64,000 bases of DNA from JAOTWJ01 sp036398175 (GCA_036398175.1 DASWHL010000064.1:1-64000), one strand, 5' to 3'; positions 16,875 through 25,387 are shown, numbered from the stretch's first letter. Notes: generated from the letters alone by a model not told the origin. Program-made: numbers and translations.

Positions 16875-17310
16875 CACCAACGTCCTGGTGTACCGGTACG
16901 ACGGGCGCTTTCCGGCAAAGCAGCGGATCGCGACGGCGCTGCTGCGACGGGGCATCGCCGACGATTCCGTGCGGATCCCACATCAGGCGATCGTGGAGTT
17001 CGTGGCGGCGGTCACCCGTCCGCTCGCCAGGGCCGAGCCCCTCCTGTCCGCGGCGGAGGCGCGCCGCGAGGCCGAAGAGCTGCTGGGGCAGTTCACCGTC
17101 CTCTACCCCACGGACGCCGTGCTGCGGCTCGCGTTGCGCGGCGCCGCGGCCTATCAGCTGGCCTGGTTCGACGCGCACCTCTGGGCCTACGCCGAACATT
17201 TCGGCCTCCACGAGCTGGTCTCGGAGGACTTCCAGCACGGCCGCCTGTACGGCAGCGTGCGGGCGCGTAACCCGTTCGAGGAGCCGGGCGGGACGGGAGA
17301 AGCGGGATAG
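16858..17310 (+). CDS. vapC: VapC-like PIN-domain ribonuclease toxin
   Basis: 150 residues from GTG inside the antitoxin frame. The PIN fold opens with ATLVDTNVLVYRYD (first catalytic Asp), continues with QAIVEFVAAVTR (Glu) and has WFDAHLWAYAEHFG and LVSEDFQHG for the remaining acidic residues. VapC toxins cut tRNA or rRNA and are neutralised by the cognate antitoxin. All four acidic positions appear present, so it should be active. It is followed by a GGGAT/ATCCC stem-loop. Confidence 0.93.
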   Translation: MATLVDTNVLVYRYDGRFPAKQRIATALLRRGIADDSVRIPHQAIVEFVAAVTRPLARAEPLLSAAEARREAEELLGQFTVLYPTDAVLRLALRGAAAYQLAWFDAHLWAYAEHFGLHELVSEDFQHGRLYGSVRARNPFEEPGGTGEAG

Positions 17311-17330
17311 CGCTGCCGATGCATCCCGCT
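17301..17330. repeat. Hairpin after vapC (AGCGGGAT / ATCCCGCT)
   Basis: AGCGGGAT at 17301-17308 pairs with ATCCCGCT at 17323-17330 and overlaps the vapC stop. A further ATCCCGCCTATCCCGC stretch lies at 17490-17505, so the spacer to the next gene is bracketed by GGGAT-type arms. It may end the toxin-antitoxin transcript. Confidence 0.7.
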
Positions 17331-17547
17331 ACCTCGGGCCAACCTCTGGTCCGATCCCTATCGTAGATCCCGCGGGAGGCTAGCCAGGGGCCGTACCGTC
17401 AATCCGATTCTCGAGCCCAACAGGATGGGGCTATCGGGCCGAGGCCGTCACCATCCGATGGCACGCCGGTACGATTCCGCGCCGCCCCCATCCCGCCTAT
17501 CCCGCGGTCGCTTGCCCCGATCCCGATCCAGCCCCACACTATCCCGC

Positions 17548-19029
17548 GTGACTCCCTTCATCTGGGCCGCCCTCGCCGCCGCACTCCTCCTCACCGGCGC
17601 CATCACCCTCTGGACCGTCCGCCGCACCCGCGAGGCCACCCGCGCCTGGTTCCGCCGCGCCGTGCTGCGCGCCATCCACCAGTTCCGTACCCGCGTGGAT
17701 CGCTACAAGCTCGTCCGCCGCAGCGTCATCCGGGACGAGCTGCTGCTGGACGACACGGTCCACGCCGCCATCCGCACCCACTGCCGGGAGCACAACCTCC
17801 CCGAGCCGGAAGTGCGCGCCCTGGTCGAGGCCTACATCCGGGAGATCGTCCCGTTCTTCAACGTCCTGTCGTACTACAAGCTGGGCTACAACCTCTCCCG
17901 CCTCCTGATCAACCTGCTCTACCGCGTCTCCATCACGTACGCCGACCGCGCGCGGCTGGACGCGATCCCCCGCCGCGCCGTGGTGGTGTACCTGATGAAC
18001 CACCGCTCCAACGCTGACTACGTGGTGGTGGCCTATGTGCTCGCCCAGCAGGTGTCCATCAGCTACGCCGTGGGCGAGTGGGCGCGCGTCTGGCCGCTCG
18101 AGTACGTGTTCAAGTCGTTCGGGTCGTACTTCATCCGCCGGCGCTACCGTGAGCCGCTCTACCACACGGTGCTCGAGCGCTACCTCCAGCTCATCACGCG
18201 GAACGGGGTCACCCAGGGGATCTTCCTCGAGGGCGGGCTCAGCCGCGACGGCGCGCTCCGGCCCGCCAAGATCGGCCTGCTCGACTACCTCGCCCGCACG
18301 CTGCGGGAACCGGCCTTCGACCGCGACATCTGGCTCGTTCCCGTCGGCCTCAATTACGACCGCGTGCTTGAGGACCGGACCCTGATCCACGAGCTGGAGG
18401 AGGGGGTCGCGCGGAAGAGCCGGGCGCAGCGGCTGGCAAGGGTCTCGCACTACACCGGCTGGAACACGCTGCGTCTGCTCACGGGCCGGCTGCGCCGCTA
18501 CGGGCGCGTGGGGGTGAACTTCGGGACACCGCTCTCCGTCCGATCGTGGATCGCGGACCACCCGGGCGTCCTGGACCTCCCGCGCGAGCAGCGGCTCCCC
18601 CGCATGCAGGAACTCGCCGACACGATGCTCGCGCGCATCGCGGACGTCATCCCGGTCACCCCGGTCCCGCTCGTCGCGGCGGCCCTGCTGTCGTTCGGAG
18701 AGACGCTGGTGCGCCGCGTGGACCTCCTGGATGGGGTCACCGCGTACCGGGAGCACCTGCTGGAGCGGGACGCGAAGCTCGTCCACGCCGAGCACGACGC
18801 GGCGGCGGTTCTGGAGCGCGCATGGCGCACGTTCCGCATGCGCCGACTCGTGGCGCGGGAGGGCGACGCCTTCGTCATCCTGCCGTCGCAGCGGCCACTG
18901 CTGGAGTACTACGCCAACTCAATCCGGCACCTCCTGCCGGCCTCGGAGCCACAGGTCGAGATGCATCCAGCGAGGGAGCGGGACGGAGGCTTGCCGAGAT
19001 TGAAAAAAAGAGACGGGATGACGGGATGA
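17548..19029 (+). CDS. PlsB-like glycerol-3-phosphate acyltransferase family protein
   Basis: 493 residues from GTG. One N-terminal membrane helix (~2-22) leads into the acyltransferase core with motif I NHRSNADY (H-x4-D) near residue 152 and motif III FLEGGLSRDG near residue 228, followed by IWLVPVGLNYDR. These match PlsB/GPAT-type enzymes that acylate glycerol-3-phosphate at the inner membrane, though PlsB itself is longer. CACACT lies 7 nt before GTG with TTGCCC 17 nt further up, suggesting a leaderless start. The last residues (RDGMTG) are encoded by the 8-bp repeat array into which the gene runs. Confidence 0.88.
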   Translation: MTPFIWAALAAALLLTGAITLWTVRRTREATRAWFRRAVLRAIHQFRTRVDRYKLVRRSVIRDELLLDDTVHAAIRTHCREHNLPEPEVRALVEAYIREIVPFFNVLSYYKLGYNLSRLLINLLYRVSITYADRARLDAIPRRAVVVYLMNHRSNADYVVVAYVLAQQVSISYAVGEWARVWPLEYVFKSFGSYFIRRRYREPLYHTVLERYLQLITRNGVTQGIFLEGGLSRDGALRPAKIGLLDYLARTLREPAFDRDIWLVPVGLNYDRVLEDRTLIHELEEGVARKSRAQRLARVSHYTGWNTLRLLTGRLRRYGRVGVNFGTPLSVRSWIADHPGVLDLPREQRLPRMQELADTMLARIADVIPVTPVPLVAAALLSFGETLVRRVDLLDGVTAYREHLLERDAKLVHAEHDAAAVLERAWRTFRMRRLVAREGDAFVILPSQRPLLEYYANSIRHLLPASEPQVEMHPARERDGGLPRLKKRDGMTG

Positions 19030-19182
19030 CAGGATAACGGGATGACGGGATGCGTCAGCGGCGGGCAGAGCGCAGAAGGCCGAACAGGCCACGTGTGATG
19101 TGGTAGCGAATCCCGCCCGCGAACGCGGGTACCATTCCCTTGCACGCCGTCATCCCGTCATCCCGTCATCCCACCATCCCAA
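19013..19182. repeat. Paired 8-bp tandem arrays (ACGGGATG x5 and inverse CATCCCGT x4)
   Basis: Five 8-bp units occupy 19013-19052 (one degenerate, ACAGGATA) and four units of the inverse type occupy 19151-19182 (the last two degenerate). They flank 98 bp that contain a further perfect stem CCCGCG-AA-CGCGGG near 19115. The left array overlaps the end of the acyltransferase coding sequence. Confidence 0.9.
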
Positions 19183-19222
19183 AATCGAAACGGCGGGCCG
19201 ATCCTCTCGGACCGCCCGCCGT
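19181..19222 (-). terminator. Rho-independent terminator on the minus strand
   Basis: Read on the minus strand, ACGGCGGGC (19222-19214) pairs with GCCCGCCGT (19198-19190) around a short loop, and the T-rich TTTCGATTTT (19190-19181) follows. It is the clearest intrinsic terminator in the window, yet no intact minus-strand gene ends just before it. Confidence 0.75.
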
Positions 19223-19229
19223 CTCCGCA

Positions 19230-19460
19230 CCGGTTACCCGGAGCCAGGGGATTGACTCCCTCTGTTCTTCTTCCTGCCGCCGCCGCATGGACTGAACCGT
19301 CCGCGGGAGGGCGACGAGGAGCTCCGGCTTCCATCCCCAAGCGGCCTGGCCAGGCCGCGAGGTTCGCCGGCGCGAGCGCTGCGAGTCGGATCGCGTCGCG
19401 GAGCGACCCTTCGCACGGCACGCCGAGGCGCTACGTCGGCGTGGATGAGGCGCGCGAACT
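19230..19460 (-). pseudogene. Possible decayed C-terminal remnant of an amidohydrolase-like gene
   Basis: One minus-strand frame reads SLRDAIRLAALAPANLAAWP then GRLGMEAG, reminiscent of the C-terminal helix and GxxxxG strand of metal-dependent amidohydrolases (typically LxxAVRMATLNPAxxLG...G.I..G). The continuation appears to shift into another frame reading ELLVALPRTVQSMRRR. No start or upstream domain is found, but an intact terminator follows. The assignment is weak and rests on motif resemblance alone. Confidence 0.25.
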
Positions 19461-19810
19461 GGCCTCACCTGCCCGAGTCGGAGTACGTACCCGGATCGTC
19501 AGACGCCTGAGCCCTTGATTGTCGGCGCCTTCCCCGGAATTCCCGCTCGAACCGGTCACTCGAGGCGTAATCGAGACAGCTCGTCCCGAGCCTTCCCCCG
19601 AAGACCACGGTGCCAATCTAGGGGGGCTCAAAAACCGCGCAAGCGCCGATTTCTCTTCGGTTTACACACTCGATGTGCAGAGCGTGTGGAGGGCCAACCG
19701 GCTACCCCCAAACGCGTTTCGCGCTTTCTCCACGCAATGTGGAATTGTCGAAAGGAAAACTCCGCCTTCGGTCCACAGCCTGGCGTGGACAAGTAGGGCG
19801 GTTGCGGCCG
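19461..19810. other. Gene-free stretch with TCCAC/GTGGA palindromes
   Basis: I see no convincing protein or RNA gene here. Composition is less GC-rich than the surroundings. It contains AAACCG...CGGTTT near 19632-19662, TCCAC-gcaat-GTGGA at 19729-19743, GTCCAC-8 nt-GTGGAC at 19771-19790 and a further TGTGGA at 19685-19690. The TCCAC core resembles the end of a DnaA box but no full TTATCCACA is present. Confidence 0.5.
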
Positions 19811-20335
19811 TCAGCGGCGGGTGATGTCGGCGCCCAGCCGGCGGGCGAACCGCGCGGCGGCGCCGTGGTAGGCGGTCACGACCTGGGCCAGCACGGCCGT
19901 ACGATGCGGTCCCCAGGCCCGGAGCGTGTCGGCGCGGCTTCCGGGTCCGGCCGGCCCGAGCCCACGCTCGCAGTCCTGCTGGAGGCTCGCGGTGAGGCGG
20001 CCGATGGCGGTGACGAGCGAATCCCGCGCGCTCGCCTGATGGGGCGCGAGCCGCGCCGCAGCGAGTTGCGAGCGGGCGTCGGCCAGGGCCGTGCGCGTCG
20101 CGCGGCAGGTCTCGTCCAAACGGGCGGCCCGCGACAGGACGGTCGTCTCGCCGATGGTCTTCAGGTCACGCCGGAACTCGTTGGCCCGGGCGGAAACCCG
20201 ATCCACCGCGTCGCGGAGACCCACCAGCATCGCCTGATATCGCGCCACGGCCGTGGAATCCGGGGCGGCCTGTGCCCGCACCGCGGCCGGGCTCCCCCCG
20301 AGGATCAGCGCGCCCAGCAGCAATGGCATCCTCAT
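19811..20335 (-). CDS. Secreted helical protein of unknown function
   Basis: 174 residues with a Sec signal (MRMPLLLGALILGGSPAAVRAQ). The mature part is almost entirely helical, with heptad-like spacing and two cysteines (DETCRATRTAL and LQQDCERGL) that could form a disulphide. No enzyme motif is seen. Its ATG overlaps the stop of the upstream gene (ATGA), so the two are translationally coupled. Confidence 0.75.
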   Translation of the reverse strand: MRMPLLLGALILGGSPAAVRAQAAPDSTAVARYQAMLVGLRDAVDRVSARANEFRRDLKTIGETTVLSRAARLDETCRATRTALADARSQLAAARLAPHQASARDSLVTAIGRLTASLQQDCERGLGPAGPGSRADTLRAWGPHRTAVLAQVVTAYHGAAARFARRLGADITRR

Positions 20336-20958
20336 GACTCGAGGCCGACCTCTTCGTAGACGAACGGGTCCCCCGGCCGCGGCGGCGCGAACAGGATCCC
20401 CGATCCGCCGGCCGAGAACCAGCCGGCCAGGAGGTGATTCGACACGTCCGCGCGAGGTCCCTGGAACAGCACCCCGAGCCAGCGGCGGACGTGCCGCAGC
20501 TCCGGCGCGCGCTTCGAGAGGGCGGAGATCACGGCGCCCGCGCCCTGCGTGGCGCGGAGGAAATGGGCGAGGGCGTGGACGCGCTGCCCGAACTCGAACG
20601 CGCGCACGCCCGGCTCGTCGTAGAGCAGCATGCCCTCGTAGGGATCCGCGGGAGGCGCGTCCATCCGGGGCCCCATGTAGACGAACACGCGGCGATCGTC
20701 CCGCCGGCGCTCGACCATGGCCGCGGCACTCTCGCTGCCCAGCCGGGCGGCGTGGACGAGATCCGTCTCGTGCAGAATGCCGATCGCGATGGTCCACTCG
20801 AGCGCGGCCAGCACGTTGTGCAGCGGGCACCCGACCTCGTCCTCGTACGCGAGGATCCGCGGCGCCTCGCCGGCGCGCAGGAAAAACTGCCCGAGCGCCT
20901 CACCACGATCGGTGAACGTGCGGGTCGCCCGCATCTCGCCAGGAGTGGACGTGGACAT
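20332..20958 (-). CDS. Uncharacterised soluble protein
   Basis: 208 residues from ATG 20958 (an in-frame ATG at 20973 would add five). It has no signal peptide. Features are a tryptophan-containing helix (HNVLAALEWTIAIGIL), a strand pair (DRRVFVYMGPRMDAPP), and a C-terminus with LLAGWFSAGGSGILFAPPRPGDPFVYEEVGLE. I do not recognise the family. Upstream on its strand lies TAGTTATGTT, a string also found before the TolB-like gene at 29.28 kb, which may be a promoter element. Confidence 0.7.
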   Translation of the reverse strand: MSTSTPGEMRATRTFTDRGEALGQFFLRAGEAPRILAYEDEVGCPLHNVLAALEWTIAIGILHETDLVHAARLGSESAAAMVERRRDDRRVFVYMGPRMDAPPADPYEGMLLYDEPGVRAFEFGQRVHALAHFLRATQGAGAVISALSKRAPELRHVRRWLGVLFQGPRADVSNHLLAGWFSAGGSGILFAPPRPGDPFVYEEVGLES

Positions 20959-21043
20959 AGGAGGAGTCAACATAACTACCCCGGACACGGCCCCATAGGC
21001 ACGCCGCGTGGACGGTGGGGCCGGTGCTGGATACCTTGCAGCC

Positions 21044-21628
21044 ATGCGGCTTTTCGTCGTGTTGCTGGCCGTCGGCCTGGCGCCGGCGCCACCGGTGGCG
21101 GCCCAGCGGGATTCCGTGCTGGCGCACCGCTGGGTGGGCGTTCACCACGGGCGCGGGCTGCAGCTCGAGTTCTACGGCGACACGATGCTGGTGGTGAACG
21201 ACCAGCACGTGCTCGACTTCCGGCTCACGCGCGACTCGCTCCTCGCCTTCGGCGACACGTCGGTCGTCGGCAGCTACCGTCTCGTGCTCCAGCGTCTGCT
21301 GCTCGGGACGCCGGACGGCGTCGTGACGATGGCGTTCCAGAGTCCGCTTGCCCGGCCGCTCACGGGACGGTGGCGCGGCACCCTCGGGACGTCCGACGGT
21401 GCGGAGACCGAACTGGTCATCACGCCCGACGGCACGGCGCGCTGGCGGCGCCTGCCGGCGGGTGCCTGGACCTACGGAGAATGGGACCGCGAGATGCGGG
21501 TCATCACGTTCACGTGGTCGGACGAGACCGAATGGCAGGCGCAGTACGACCCCGTCGGCAACGCCATGCTGTTCGAGACCACGGTCGCCGGCGCCGAGGC
21601 GACGATCCTCCGCCGCATCTTCCGCTGA
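21044..21628 (+). CDS. Secreted beta-rich protein of unknown function
   Basis: 194 residues with signal MRLFVVLLAVGLAPAPPVAAQ. The rest is alternating strands with paired motifs (HRWVGVHHGRGLQLEFYGDTMLVV, TGRWRGTLGTSDGAETELVITPDGTARW), which suggests a small lipocalin-like or beta-sandwich fold made of two similar halves. TACCTT at 21032-21037 is exactly 6 nt before ATG and TGGACG lies 17 nt further up, with no Shine-Dalgarno sequence, so a leaderless transcript is likely. Its stop is 4 nt from a convergent gene. Confidence 0.78.
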   Translation: MRLFVVLLAVGLAPAPPVAAQRDSVLAHRWVGVHHGRGLQLEFYGDTMLVVNDQHVLDFRLTRDSLLAFGDTSVVGSYRLVLQRLLLGTPDGVVTMAFQSPLARPLTGRWRGTLGTSDGAETELVITPDGTARWRRLPAGAWTYGEWDREMRVITFTWSDETEWQAQYDPVGNAMLFETTVAGAEATILRRIFR

Positions 21629-21632
21629 CCGC

Positions 21633-22481
21633 CTAGAGAACCGCCACCGGCCGCAGCACGTGCCGGTCCGCCTCGTACTGGGCCTCCGCGCGGTCGAGCC
21701 AGGCCACCGCCGTCGGCTCGTCCTCCGGGAACTTGCTGTTGACCGGCACCTCGCCGGTGAGACGCCGGAGCATCACGAGCGCGTGGCTCACCTCGCACCG
21801 CGCCGGATCGGCGGCCGTGTGACCGGCCGCGGCCAGTTGCTGGTAGAGCGGCACGGCCACCGGGTCGGCGAGCACGAACAGCGATTCGAGCAGCCGGGGG
21901 CCCAGGAACGCCCGCAATTGCAGGTCCCCGCGCACGGCGTCGAACAGCGCCACGAGCGAGCGGGCCGGTCGGGCCGACGGGTAGTATCGCGCCGCCTCCG
22001 CGGCGACGCCCAGGAACGCGTGATGGGCTTCCGGCACGAGGTAGCGCCGGAACAGGGGCCACGTGGCGCGCGCATGCAGCCGGGCCAGCAGGAGAAACGC
22101 GTGGTACCGGCGGGGGGTCGGGGCCCGCAGGTCCGTGGCCACCGTGGCCAGGCCCGCCGTGCCGTATCGGTGTGCCACCAGGGCCGCGGCGGTGGCGTGC
22201 TGGAGGCGCTCGAGCGCGGGGAGGCGGAACGTCCGGAGCCGGGCCCCGCCGACGCCGCGGGCCAGCAGGGGCAGGCGGTCGAGCAGGCGGAGCAGGAGGC
22301 CGTCCGTCTCGTCGAGGATCGGCACCACGCCCGGATCGGTGGATCGCTCGACCGCGGCCAGGGCGTCCCAGCCACGCTCCTCCAGGCGGTCGTGCCGCCA
22401 GCGGGCGTCCACCTGGACGGCGCTGTGCGTGTCGAGCAACGCACGGAGAGCCTCGGCGAAGCCGTGCATGGAGGTGAGCAT
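21633..22481 (-). CDS. Uncharacterised all-helical protein
   Basis: 282 residues, soluble, with no signal peptide. It is composed of repeated helical pairs rich in Leu, Ala and Arg (HAFLLLARLHARATWPLFRRYLVPEAHHAFLGVAAEAARYYP). It lacks recognisable catalytic motifs. TPR- or HEAT-like architecture is possible. TAACTT lies 12 nt before the ATG. It is divergent from the substrate-binding lipoprotein gene, sharing an 83 nt control region. Confidence 0.7.
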   Translation of the reverse strand: MLTSMHGFAEALRALLDTHSAVQVDARWRHDRLEERGWDALAAVERSTDPGVVPILDETDGLLLRLLDRLPLLARGVGGARLRTFRLPALERLQHATAAALVAHRYGTAGLATVATDLRAPTPRRYHAFLLLARLHARATWPLFRRYLVPEAHHAFLGVAAEAARYYPSARPARSLVALFDAVRGDLQLRAFLGPRLLESLFVLADPVAVPLYQQLAAAGHTAADPARCEVSHALVMLRRLTGEVPVNSKFPEDEPTAVAWLDRAEAQYEADRHVLRPVAVL

Positions 22482-22504
22482 GGGCGAGGATTCAAGTTAG
22501 CGCA

Positions 22505-22533
22505 TTGCCTCGGACAGGAGCGACCGCTAATCT
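22505..22533 (+). promoter_or_regulatory. Promoter of the substrate-binding protein/chemoreceptor operon
   Basis: TTGCCT (22505-22510), 17 nt, TAATCT (22528-22533). The predicted start is near 22540 and leaves a 25 nt leader with GGAG at 22552-22555, 9 nt before the GTG at 22565. Confidence 0.7.
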
Positions 22534-22564
22534 TGCGACCGCATTCCCTTTGGAGACCCCCCGG

Positions 22565-23680
22565 GTGCCACGCTCGCGCGTACTGCGCTTCCTGAGCCTC
22601 TCGATGCTGCTGGCGGCCTGCGGCCGCGAGGCGCCGGTCCGGATCGGCCTGGCCGGCCCGTTCAGTGAAGCGCGCGGCGTGTCCATGCGCGTCGCCGCGG
22701 AACTGGCCCTTCAGGAGATCAACGCCGCGGGCGGCGTGCGCGGGCGGCCGGCGGAACTCGTCATACTCGATGATGGGGGAACGGCCGAAGGCGCGGTGGC
22801 CGCGGCACACCAACTCGCCGCCGATCCGTCGGTCGTGGCGGTCGTGGGGCACCTGACCAGCGGGGCCACGCTCGCCGCGGCCCCTGTCTACGGCGGCGCC
22901 ACGCCGGTGGCCGTGATTTCGCCGTCGGCGTCGAGCCCCCTCGTGACGGAAGCCGGCCCGTGGGTATTCCGCGTCTGCCCGACGGACGCGCTCCATGGCG
23001 CGCGCCTCGCCGCCTGGGCGCGCGAGCGGCTCGGGGCCACGCGGGCCGGCGTCCTCTACATCAACGACGACTACGGCCGGGGAGTCCGCGACGTCTTCGT
23101 GGCCGCTTTCACCCGGGCGGGAGGCGAGGTCGTCACGTCCGACCCGTACCTCGACGACCTGCCCAGTTTCCGCCCGTACCTGGAGCGCCTGCAACGTCGG
23201 GGCGGCGCCGACATCCTCCTCATCGCCGGCACCCGGCCCGGTGGCACCCGGATTCTCGCGACGCGTGATTCGCTCGGACTCTCGTTGCCGATGCTCGGCG
23301 GCGACGGTCTCGCGGGCATCGAGGAGCTGGGACCCGCGGCGGACGGCATCATCATCTCGACCGCCTATCTGCCGGATGAGGCGGGCGCGGCCAACGCGGC
23401 CTTCGTCGAGGCGTATCGCCGCGTGTCGGGCGATCGGCCGCCGGATCACCGTGGTGCCGGCGCGTACGACGCGGTGCACCTGATCGCGCGCGCGGTGGGA
23501 GCGGCCGGCGCGGATCGGCAGCGCGTCCGGGACTACCTGGCCGGGGTCGGCACCACCCATCCCGCCTTCGATGGCGTCACCGGTCGGATCGCGTTCGACG
23601 AGCACGGTGACGTCCCGGACAAGTCCATCGCCGTCGGCGTCGTCCGGGGAGGCGCGCTGCAGGCGGCCGTCGGGTCATGA
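22565..23680 (+). CDS. LivK-like periplasmic-binding lipoprotein, probably a chemoreceptor ligand sensor
   Basis: 371 residues from GTG. A lipobox (LLAAC) ends the signal near residue 20. The rest is a type I periplasmic-binding fold: VRIGLAGPFSEARGVSMRVAAELALQEINAAGGV, then VVGHLTSGATLAAAPVY and VISPSASSP. These are features of branched-chain amino-acid/amide binding proteins. No ABC permease or ATPase is nearby. Instead the gene overlaps a methyl-accepting chemotaxis protein gene by 4 nt (ATGA), so a role in sensing rather than uptake is inferred. Confidence 0.92.
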   Translation: MPRSRVLRFLSLSMLLAACGREAPVRIGLAGPFSEARGVSMRVAAELALQEINAAGGVRGRPAELVILDDGGTAEGAVAAAHQLAADPSVVAVVGHLTSGATLAAAPVYGGATPVAVISPSASSPLVTEAGPWVFRVCPTDALHGARLAAWARERLGATRAGVLYINDDYGRGVRDVFVAAFTRAGGEVVTSDPYLDDLPSFRPYLERLQRRGGADILLIAGTRPGGTRILATRDSLGLSLPMLGGDGLAGIEELGPAADGIIISTAYLPDEAGAANAAFVEAYRRVSGDRPPDHRGAGAYDAVHLIARAVGAAGADRQRVRDYLAGVGTTHPAFDGVTGRIAFDEHGDVPDKSIAVGVVRGGALQAAVGS

Positions 23681-25386
23681 CGCTGGGCAGGTTGCTCGGG
23701 AGCCTGCGCGGGCGGATCCTCATGGCCGGCGGCGTCGTCGCCGCGGGATTCATCGCGGTGGCCGTGATCGGCATCGGCGCGCTCACGACGATCGAGCAGG
23801 CCGTCACCCAGCAGCTGACGCTGCTCCAGCGGGTCTCGAACCTGAGCGGCGCGCTCACGGCCGCCGTCACGGACGAGATCCGGCACGCGGAACAGTACCT
23901 CAACAGCCGGAACCTCGAGGACGTCCGCCGGTTCCAGGGCGCGGCGGCGGAGGTGATCCGCCTCCAGCGCGCCCTGGCCGGCGTGGTCGAGCTGGACCGG
24001 ATCGAGCAGCAGGCCGCGACGCGGCTCGGCAGCCTCCAGGCCCGCGTCGAGGTCACGTACCACTACGCGCACGCCCTGGCCGACCTCGGTCGCCCCGATG
24101 CGGCGCTCGCGGCGGCCGTGACGGCCCGGGCCCCCGCCGACGAGCTGATCGCGGAGGCCCGCACCATCAGCGCGGCGCAGGGGCAGCGGTCCGAAGCGAC
24201 CGCCGCCCGTCTTGCCAGCGAGGCGCGGCGCAGGCTGCTCGTCGTGCTGCTCGTGTTTGGCGCCACGGCCCTGGTGGGCGGGGGCAGCGGCGTCGCCCTG
24301 TATCGCTCCATTGATCGCCCGATTCGCGGCCTGCTCGACGTCGCGGAACGGATGGGCCATGGGGACCTCAGGCCGGCCACGATTGACTCTGCGCGGATGC
24401 CGCGGGAGCTGGCGGAACTCGGCACGGCCCTGGTCGGGGTCGGGGCGCGCCTGCGCGAGATGGTCGCCCGGATCGGCGAGGAGAGCACCCGGATGACCGA
24501 CACGGCCCAGGACCTCTCGGCCGTGAGCGAGGAGCTGGCGGCCACCTCGAACGAGATCACGACCGCGATGGTCGAGATTTCCACGGGCGCGGAACGGCAG
24601 GCGACGGGTCTGGAGGGGGGTCTCAAGCGGATGGACGGCGTCGGCGCCACGGCCGCGTCCAACGCCGAGGTGGCCCGCCGGGTCGCCGCGCTGGGACGCG
24701 ACATTCATCGCCTCGCGGCGGCGCACGAGCGCGACATGAGCGTGGCCGCCGGCACCCTGGGCCACGTGCAGGGCATCGTCGAGCAGAGCGCGTCGCAGGT
24801 GGAAGAGCTCGCCCGGTTGTCCGTGCAGATTGACGACTTCGTGGACCTGATCAAGCGGATCGCGTCGCAGACCAACCTGCTCGCGCTCAACGCGGCCATC
24901 GAGGCCGCGCGCGCCGGCGAGCGGGGCATGGGCTTCGCCGTCGTCGCCGACGAGGTGCGTCAGCTCGCCGACTCGAGCGCCCAGGCCGCGGGCGAAGTCA
25001 CCGAGACGATCCGCGCCATCCGCGAGCGAACCGGCGCGGTCGTCGAGACCATGGCCGCGGCCCGCGCCAAGGTGGCGGGCATCGCCACCGCGACCACCGG
25101 GGCCGGGAACGCGCTCGCCAAGATCGTCCACGGGGTGGAGGAGATCGAGTTGGCCGCCGGCAAGGTGCTCGACAAGGCCGAGGAGAACCTCACCGAGGTC
25201 CGGGACCTCTCCGCGATCCTCCGGGAAGTGGCCGGCGCCGCCGCCCAGCATGCCTCGTCCGCCGAGGGCGTGACAGCGGCGGCGGAGGAGCAGGGCGCCT
25301 CCACCGAGGAGATGGCCGCGCAGGCCACGACGCTCAATGAAGCCGCCGAACGCCTGCGGCGGCTGGTGGACGGCCTGACCGTCTGA
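23677..25386 (+). CDS. Methyl-accepting chemotaxis protein
   Basis: 569 residues. An N-terminal helix (~12-36), a helical periplasmic domain (~37-185), a second membrane helix (~188-208) and a HAMP region (YRSIDRPIRGLLDVAERMGHGDL) precede the signalling coil. The conserved hairpin tip is present near residue 410 (RIASQTNLLALNAAIEAARAGERGMGFAVVADEVRQLA), which binds CheA and CheW. The periplasmic part is small and could read the ligand-bound state of the lipoprotein encoded just upstream. No che genes are in the window. Confidence 0.96.
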   Translation: MTLGRLLGSLRGRILMAGGVVAAGFIAVAVIGIGALTTIEQAVTQQLTLLQRVSNLSGALTAAVTDEIRHAEQYLNSRNLEDVRRFQGAAAEVIRLQRALAGVVELDRIEQQAATRLGSLQARVEVTYHYAHALADLGRPDAALAAAVTARAPADELIAEARTISAAQGQRSEATAARLASEARRRLLVVLLVFGATALVGGGSGVALYRSIDRPIRGLLDVAERMGHGDLRPATIDSARMPRELAELGTALVGVGARLREMVARIGEESTRMTDTAQDLSAVSEELAATSNEITTAMVEISTGAERQATGLEGGLKRMDGVGATAASNAEVARRVAALGRDIHRLAAAHERDMSVAAGTLGHVQGIVEQSASQVEELARLSVQIDDFVDLIKRIASQTNLLALNAAIEAARAGERGMGFAVVADEVRQLADSSAQAAGEVTETIRAIRERTGAVVETMAAARAKVAGIATATTGAGNALAKIVHGVEEIELAAGKVLDKAEENLTEVRDLSAILREVAGAAAQHASSAEGVTAAAEEQGASTEEMAAQATTLNEAAERLRRLVDGLTV

Positions 25387-25387
25387 G

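Noticed and set aside
22565..23680. Substrate-binding protein of an ABC importer
   Set aside because: The fold fits, but no permease or ATPase genes are adjacent and the gene is coupled to a chemoreceptor, so import was not assigned.
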